Source: a virus. Taken from it: a stretch of 64,000 bases of DNA. The position numbers and the translations under genes were made by a program. The DNA lies in the IMG/VR virus record IMGVR_UViG_3300031951_009873, positions 16,475 through 80,474 of that record; one strand, written 5' to 3'. The notes beneath the pieces are model-generated. The model was given only the letters and a program-made list of their open reading frames with translations, searched no databases and was not told where the DNA came from. How positions within the stretch are numbered: position 1 is the stretch's first letter; each line of letters begins with the position of its first letter. Of the stretch, positions 59,937-64,000 are shown one piece after another.

Positions 59937-60345
59937 GTTACTATCAGAATTTGCAAAGTTACCACAAAAGGCACATAGTGGGGATTTAGGATATGATTTA
60001 TATGCAGATTCACCGGCAGCAATATTTCCACACGAAACGAAGGTCGTTAAGACAGGCATCGCTATTCAATTTCCTGCAGGATTTGGTGGATTCATCAAAG
60101 ACCGCTCCTCTGTGGCTACGAAGAAAGGATTGTTTACTGTGGCTGGGGTTATTGATAATGGGTATATTGGTGAGATTTGTATAGCGTTACACAATGGCAC
60201 TGACAGTCTCATCCACGTAGCTCCAGGCGAAAAGATTGCACAATTGGTGTTGATTCCAACCGTCAACTTTGAAGTGACCGAAGTAGATGAAGTGGTATCG
60301 GCAGACCAACGTGGTGACGGAGGGTTTGGTTCGACGGGAACTTGA
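59920..60345 (+). CDS. dut: dUTPase
   Basis: About 141 residues with the trimeric dUTPase motifs in order: AHSGDLGYDLYAD, FIKDRSSVATKKG, VIDNGYIGEI, PGEKIAQLVLIP and RGDGGFGSTGT. Hydrolyses dUTP to dUMP. ATG 59920 is preferred; an in-frame TTG at 59911 is possible. It overlaps the previous gene by 17 bases. Confidence 0.92.
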   Translation: MPLQIKLLSEFAKLPQKAHSGDLGYDLYADSPAAIFPHETKVVKTGIAIQFPAGFGGFIKDRSSVATKKGLFTVAGVIDNGYIGEICIALHNGTDSLIHVAPGEKIAQLVLIPTVNFEVTEVDEVVSADQRGDGGFGSTGT

Positions 60346-60367
60346 TACTTATAGGAAACCCCTAACC
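60344..60367 (+). promoter_or_regulatory. GATACTTATA box with ACCCCTAACC element
   Basis: GATACTTATA (60344-60353) overlaps the dUTPase stop region; ACCCCTAACC follows (60358-60367). The next start codon is 44 bases from the box, as at 57333 (45 bases). Confidence 0.4.
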
Positions 60368-60387
60368 GAGATGTCGCATGAGAGTTT

Positions 60388-60777
60388 ATGTCACGGCGTA
60401 AGAATGGTAAGAAGGTTTCACAAAGTAATACAATAGAAACAAAGGTTGCGACAATATTAGAATCAATGAATGTCCCGTTTGAACAACAAGTAACAATTGA
60501 TAGATACACCGTAGATTTTTTGGTGGATAAGAAGTATATTGTAGAGTGTTATGGTGACTTTTGGCACTGTAACCCTCATCAGTATACTTCTTCGTATTTT
60601 AATAGAGGTAAAAAGAAAACCGCAGAGGAAATCTGGGAACGAGATAATCAGCGGAAAGAACAATTCCAAAAAATGGGTTATAAGTTCCTTTGTCTATGGG
60701 AAAGTGATATCCGTGAAAATCCCAAAATTGTGCGGTCCAAAATAAAAAAGAATATTAGACTTGACAATCAGCAATAG
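60388..60777 (+). CDS. Vsr-like endonuclease
   Basis: 129 residues. YTVDFLVDKKYIVECYGDFW with HCNP, then TAEEIWERDNQRKEQFQKMG and FLCLWESDI match very-short-patch-repair (Vsr) and related PD-(D/E)XK nucleases, including phage free-standing homing types. The catalytic Asp is in the VDFLV strand and E/His lie in ECYGDFWHC. Could act in mismatch repair or spread itself between phages. The -35 box of the next promoter lies in its last codons. Confidence 0.78.
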   Translation: MSRRKNGKKVSQSNTIETKVATILESMNVPFEQQVTIDRYTVDFLVDKKYIVECYGDFWHCNPHQYTSSYFNRGKKKTAEEIWERDNQRKEQFQKMGYKFLCLWESDIRENPKIVRSKIKKNIRLDNQQ

Positions 60778-60789
60778 ATTGCGTATATT
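60761..60789 (+). promoter_or_regulatory. Sigma70-like promoter of the DNA polymerase genes
   Basis: TTGACA (60761-60766), 17-base spacer, TATATT (60784-60789), the -35 inside the end of the endonuclease gene. A GGAGG ribosome site (60801-60805) precedes ATG 60811. Confidence 0.82.
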
Positions 60790-60810
60790 TAAAGTCTGAC
60801 GGAGGATATA

Positions 60811-61092
60811 ATGGTTTTTATTTGGGTATTTATATTTCAAGTATTATTCAATATTTTTAAAGTATTAGAAATAAGGTATACGCTACATCACCAAGTACGC
60901 CAGCTATTGATGAATTCAATCTGGATAAACTTAGTGGCACTGGCGTCTACCTTTTATTCTATTGATGCCCTCTTGAAAGGGAACTTCACAGTGATTATAT
61001 TCTATATAGCAGGAAGTGTGGTAGGAAAGTATATTGGTATGAAGATTGATGTAAACGACAGAGGTAAGCATGTATCAAGCGATTTATATTGA
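60811..61092 (+). CDS. Small membrane protein, DUF5698-like
   Basis: 93 residues with three hydrophobic segments: about 1-20, 35-50 and 58-75. FKVLEIRYTLHHQVRQLLMN and GSVVGKYIGMKID resemble the N-terminal membrane domain of UPF0316/DUF2179 proteins, a weak match. Function unknown. It overlaps the DNA polymerase start by 23 bases, so the two are translated together. Confidence 0.5.
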   Translation: MVFIWVFIFQVLFNIFKVLEIRYTLHHQVRQLLMNSIWINLVALASTFYSIDALLKGNFTVIIFYIAGSVVGKYIGMKIDVNDRGKHVSSDLY

Positions 61093-63583
61093 GCGAGGGG
61101 AAGGCTTCGGAAACGATACGGTACATCTATGGGATGACCAGATGGGATATAAGACTGTCCCGTATCGTAACTTTGACTATGCCTATAAGCCAGACCGTAG
61201 TGGTAACTTTATCAGTATGACTGGTGTGAAGTTGGCAAAGGTCAAGCGCTATAAGCGAGATGACCCAAATCTATTCGAGAGCGACCTTCCTCCAGAGACT
61301 CGCGTTCTGACTGACCTATATCTCAATGAGGACAATGTTTCCCAAGGGCATAAGACGATGTTCTTTGACATCGAAGTGTCTATGGAAAACGGTGTGCCGA
61401 ATATTGAGAATCCCAACAACGAGATTACATCTATCGCCGTTTATGATTCGGTGACCCAAGAGTATTCCGTGTTGGTATTGGATAAGGCAGGATATCAACC
61501 CAGCCGTGAATATGATAATGTCAAGGTCGTGATGTATACTTCTGAAACCGATTTGTTATATGGGTTCTTGGACCTGTATGAGCAGATTGGTCCGACGATT
61601 ATTACGGGTTGGAATACTGATAATTTTGATATTCCCTATCTCTATAATCGTATCAAGCAGCAGTGTGGACCAAACACTGCTGGTCGCTTGAGTCCGATTG
61701 GAAAAATTAAGTATTCTCAATTCCGAGGAAGATATCAGATTGCTGGTGTATCTTCTCTTGACTATTTGACCTTATATAAAAAGTTTACCTATACCCAACA
61801 GCCCAACTATCGGCTGGATACGATTGGTCGATTGGAAGTCAATATGGGTAAGGTTGAATATGAAGGGTCATTAGATGAATTGTTTCGTACTGACTTGGAA
61901 AAGTTTATTGAATACAATCTTCAAGACGTTCGTATCATTGTGGAGATGGACAAGAAGCTCAAGCTGATTGAGTTGGTTCGTGGTATCTGTCATTTGGGTC
62001 ACGTGTCATACGAAGATTATTGGTTCAGTTCAAAGTTCTTGGAAGGAACCATCGTAACCTATCTTCACCGTAAGGGTATTATCGTGACCAACAAACCAGC
62101 TGGCGGTCGTGAGATGATGGACAATAAGATGGAGAATGATGATGAAGGATTCGCTGGTGCCTTCGTCAAGGAACCTATACCTGGGTTGTATGAGTGGGTG
62201 TATTCTCTCGACTTACAATCGCTGTATCCGTCTATCATTATGAGTCTCAACATTAGTCCAGAAACCAAGATTGGATTCGTGACCAACTGGAATGTAGACA
62301 AGCATGTTAACGAAGAGTTAACCGAATATCTCATTCGTGGAACGACTGACGAGCAGGTTGTCAGATTGAGCCGTGAGGCATTCTTGAAGTATATGAAACT
62401 CGAAAGTTTGATGATTAGTTCGAACGGTGTCTTGTATAATGGAAAGGTCGTGGGGATTATTCCAGAAGTTCTTGACCAATGGTTCAAGGAGCGTGTCGAA
62501 TATAAGAACTTGATGAAGAAGTATAAGAATGAAGGGAACGTAGAGCAGGCCGAATACTATGACAGACGCCAACACATTCAGAAAATCTTCTTGAATTCTC
62601 TGTATGGTGTGCTTGGTCTTCCCATCTTCCGTTTCTTTGATTTGGATAATGCTCTTGCCGTAACCGCATCTGGTCAAGATGTGATTAAGAAGTCTGCGGC
62701 ATTTGCAAACAATCTCTATCAACACAAGCTACAAACCCAAGAAGACTACTGTACCTATATTGACACAGACTCTTTGTACTTCTCTGCGACTCCGCTGGGG
62801 AATGGAAAAGAATTCACTATCAAGTTGGCTCGTGCGATGGAAAAGAAGTTGAACGAATATTATGATTTGATGGCAAAGGATTTGTTCTTCTGTGACAAGC
62901 ATCGGTTATATATCAAGGGTGAATCGGTGGCAGAGACTGCGGTGTGGATTGCCAAGAAGCGATACACGATGAATGTGGTATACGATTTGGAATCGAACCT
63001 TGATGTCGCAAACAAGATGAAGGTCAAAGGATTGGATGTTGTTCGTTCATCATTCCCACCAGCCTTCCGTGACTTTATGAATAAGATGATGAAGGATATC
63101 TTGAATAAGGCAACAAAGGAAGATATTGACCAGAAGGTATTAGGGTTCCGTGATTCGATGAATAGTATGTCGTATCTGGAAGTCGCCCGAAACACGGCGG
63201 TCAAGAATATCTCTGAATATGATTTGAGAACTGGTAAGCTCAACGACTTCCGTAAAGGAACTCCAGCCCACGTAAAGGCGGCAATCACCTATAATTCGTT
63301 GTTGAAACATTTCAAGATTGAGAATAAGTATGAACGGATTTCTGATGGGGAAAAGGTCAAATGGTTGTATCTAAAGCAGAATCCGTGGAATCTAGAAACT
63401 GTGGCTGTCAAGGGATACAATGACCCCCAAGAAATCGTTGAACTAGTAAATACTTATATTGACTATAATGCATTATTTGAGAACGAACTGCAGAAGAAAC
63501 TGGAAGATTTTTATTCGGCACTAAAATGGGGTAATATACCTACCGAAGTTAATCAGAATGCTCAGGAATGGTTTAGTTTTTGA
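61070..63583 (+). CDS. 43: DNA polymerase, family B (gp43-like)
   Basis: 837 residues, near T4 gp43 (898). Exonuclease: Exo I FFDIEV (98-103), Exo II NTDNFDIPYL (182-191), Exo III YNLQDV (282-287). Polymerase: motif A SLDLQSLYPSII (Asp381), motif B KIFLNSLYG (505-513), motif C YIDTDSL (563-569). The replicative enzyme with proofreading. No intein or split is seen. It starts inside the membrane-protein gene and shares its promoter. Confidence 0.95.
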   Translation: MYQAIYIERGEGFGNDTVHLWDDQMGYKTVPYRNFDYAYKPDRSGNFISMTGVKLAKVKRYKRDDPNLFESDLPPETRVLTDLYLNEDNVSQGHKTMFFDIEVSMENGVPNIENPNNEITSIAVYDSVTQEYSVLVLDKAGYQPSREYDNVKVVMYTSETDLLYGFLDLYEQIGPTIITGWNTDNFDIPYLYNRIKQQCGPNTAGRLSPIGKIKYSQFRGRYQIAGVSSLDYLTLYKKFTYTQQPNYRLDTIGRLEVNMGKVEYEGSLDELFRTDLEKFIEYNLQDVRIIVEMDKKLKLIELVRGICHLGHVSYEDYWFSSKFLEGTIVTYLHRKGIIVTNKPAGGREMMDNKMENDDEGFAGAFVKEPIPGLYEWVYSLDLQSLYPSIIMSLNISPETKIGFVTNWNVDKHVNEELTEYLIRGTTDEQVVRLSREAFLKYMKLESLMISSNGVLYNGKVVGIIPEVLDQWFKERVEYKNLMKKYKNEGNVEQAEYYDRRQHIQKIFLNSLYGVLGLPIFRFFDLDNALAVTASGQDVIKKSAAFANNLYQHKLQTQEDYCTYIDTDSLYFSATPLGNGKEFTIKLARAMEKKLNEYYDLMAKDLFFCDKHRLYIKGESVAETAVWIAKKRYTMNVVYDLESNLDVANKMKVKGLDVVRSSFPPAFRDFMNKMMKDILNKATKEDIDQKVLGFRDSMNSMSYLEVARNTAVKNISEYDLRTGKLNDFRKGTPAHVKAAITYNSLLKHFKIENKYERISDGEKVKWLYLKQNPWNLETVAVKGYNDPQEIVELVNTYIDYNALFENELQKKLEDFYSALKWGNIPTEVNQNAQEWFSF

Positions 63584-63606
63584 TATTTATTTATTCACCC
63601 CTAGCG
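63582..63606 (+). promoter_or_regulatory. GATATTTAT box with ACCCCTAGCG element
   Basis: GATATTTAT (63582-63590) overlaps the polymerase stop; ACCCCTAGCG (63597-63606) follows. Third example of this pairing in the right-hand region. Confidence 0.4.
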
Positions 63607-63607
63607 T

Positions 63608-63631
63608 CGAGCCACCCACAGACGGGGCTCG
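63608..63631 (+). other. 6-bp hairpin in the leader of the last gene
   Basis: CGAGCC (63608-63613) can pair with GGCTCG (63626-63631), loop 12, with possible extra C-C/G-G pairs inside. No T-run follows, so it is more likely a leader structure of the next gene than a terminator. Confidence 0.45.
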
Positions 63632-63648
63632 GTTATAGAGACTCTCCT

Positions 63649-64000
63649 ATGAGAAAATTGTTGGAAATTCTTTTAGCAACTGCGATGTTGTCTACCTCCG
63701 CTTATGCGCAAATCACCAGCGGAATCCTTCGTGGTACTGTTAAAGATGTTACAGGTAGTACAATTGAAAATGCAAATGTTGCTGTGGTCTTTGTTCCAAC
63801 CAATCAACGAATTGTTACGAAAACGACAACAGAAGGTCGGTTTACATTATCCAACTTAAAACCAGGTGGTCCATATACCGTATCGGTGACCGCACTGGGG
63901 TTCCGTCCAAAGTCCTCTGATAATTTAACGGTTCGTTTAGGTGAAGCAACAAGCACAGATATTGAGATGGAAAAGATTGTTGTAGTATTAAATCAAGTAT
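63649..64000 (+). CDS. Secreted carboxypeptidase-regulatory / TonB-receptor-like protein, 3' partial
   Basis: 117 codons are visible before the window ends. MRKLLEILLATAMLSTSAYA is a clear Sec signal peptide with cleavage expected after AYA. Then GILRGTVKDVTG, TTTEGRFTLSNLKPGGPYTV and VTALGFRPKS form a carboxypeptidase-regulatory-like (CarboxypepD_reg) domain, the usual N-terminal extension of SusC-like or related TonB-dependent receptors. In a phage this is unexpected; it may be a phage-made surface protein or an acquired host gene. The rest of the gene decides which. Confidence 0.72.
   Translation, partial: MRKLLEILLATAMLSTSAYAQITSGILRGTVKDVTGSTIENANVAVVFVPTNQRIVTKTTTEGRFTLSNLKPGGPYTVSVTALGFRPKSSDNLTVRLGEATSTDIEMEKIVVVLNQV

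Noticed and set aside
63608-63631. Intrinsic terminator after the DNA polymerase gene
   Set aside because: The stem is short (6 bp) with a 12-base loop and no T-run, so it is recorded only as a leader hairpin.

Overview
The window is a gene-dense stretch of one large tailed-phage genome related to T4 (contractile tail). Every gene I can support lies on the + strand. Genes touch or overlap (many ATGA and TAATG junctions), no gap without a gene exceeds about 110 bases, and I see no tRNA, rRNA, CRISPR array or insertion sequence. The T4-type replication set (gp32-like ssDNA-binding protein, UvsX/RecA, RNase H/FEN, DnaB/gp41 helicase, family B polymerase) and T4-type baseplate genes identify the phage. 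The host is not certain. Clear Shine-Dalgarno sites and TTGACA-N17-TATAAT type promoters argue for a host with an ordinary sigma70. The TonB-receptor-like gene at the right edge points to a Gram-negative host.

Region 1 (1-31,200, with an outlying cassette at 32,716-35,014) is an accessory biosynthetic island. It holds ten SGNH/GDSL-like proteins, five members of a family with a fucosyltransferase (GT10)-like C-terminal signature (one fused to an SGNH domain), three extended SDR sugar epimerases/dehydratases, an RmlC-like epimerase, a short DegT/StrS aminotransferase, an amidinotransferase, a NodU/CmcH carbamoyltransferase and two radical SAM enzymes. It also holds two 2-oxoglutarate oxygenases, a split TPP-dependent E1-like enzyme, two QueC-like PP-loop ATPases, two sulfotransferase-like proteins, an APS-kinase/nucleotidyltransferase fusion and two DUF2061 membrane proteins. 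Together these look like a pathway that builds and decorates an unusual sugar or surface glycan: acyl, carbamoyl, amidino and possibly sulfo groups. The target (virion, host surface or DNA) is not shown by the sequence.

Region 2 (31,190-50,954) holds a subtilisin-like protease, then structural genes: a large unrecognised structural protein, three small collagen-like fibre proteins, a SMARCAL1-like helicase, a gp26/gp51-type tail chaperone that may need a +1 frameshift, the tape measure, a tube-cap/baseplate protein, a LysM-type gp53, a giant hub protein with a DUF2272-like N-terminal domain, and fibre/appendage proteins, one with five 25-residue repeats.

Region 3 (51,008-64,000) is the replication and nucleotide block: a small family A DNA polymerase, gp32 with an elaborate leader and a strong terminator, UvsX, RNase H, helicase, class II ribonucleotide reductase with two thioredoxins, dUTPase, a Vsr-like endonuclease and the family B polymerase. 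It ends in a secreted carboxypeptidase-regulatory/TonB-plug-like gene cut by the window edge. Five sigma70-like promoters and a recurrent GATA(T/C)TTAT box punctuate the window.
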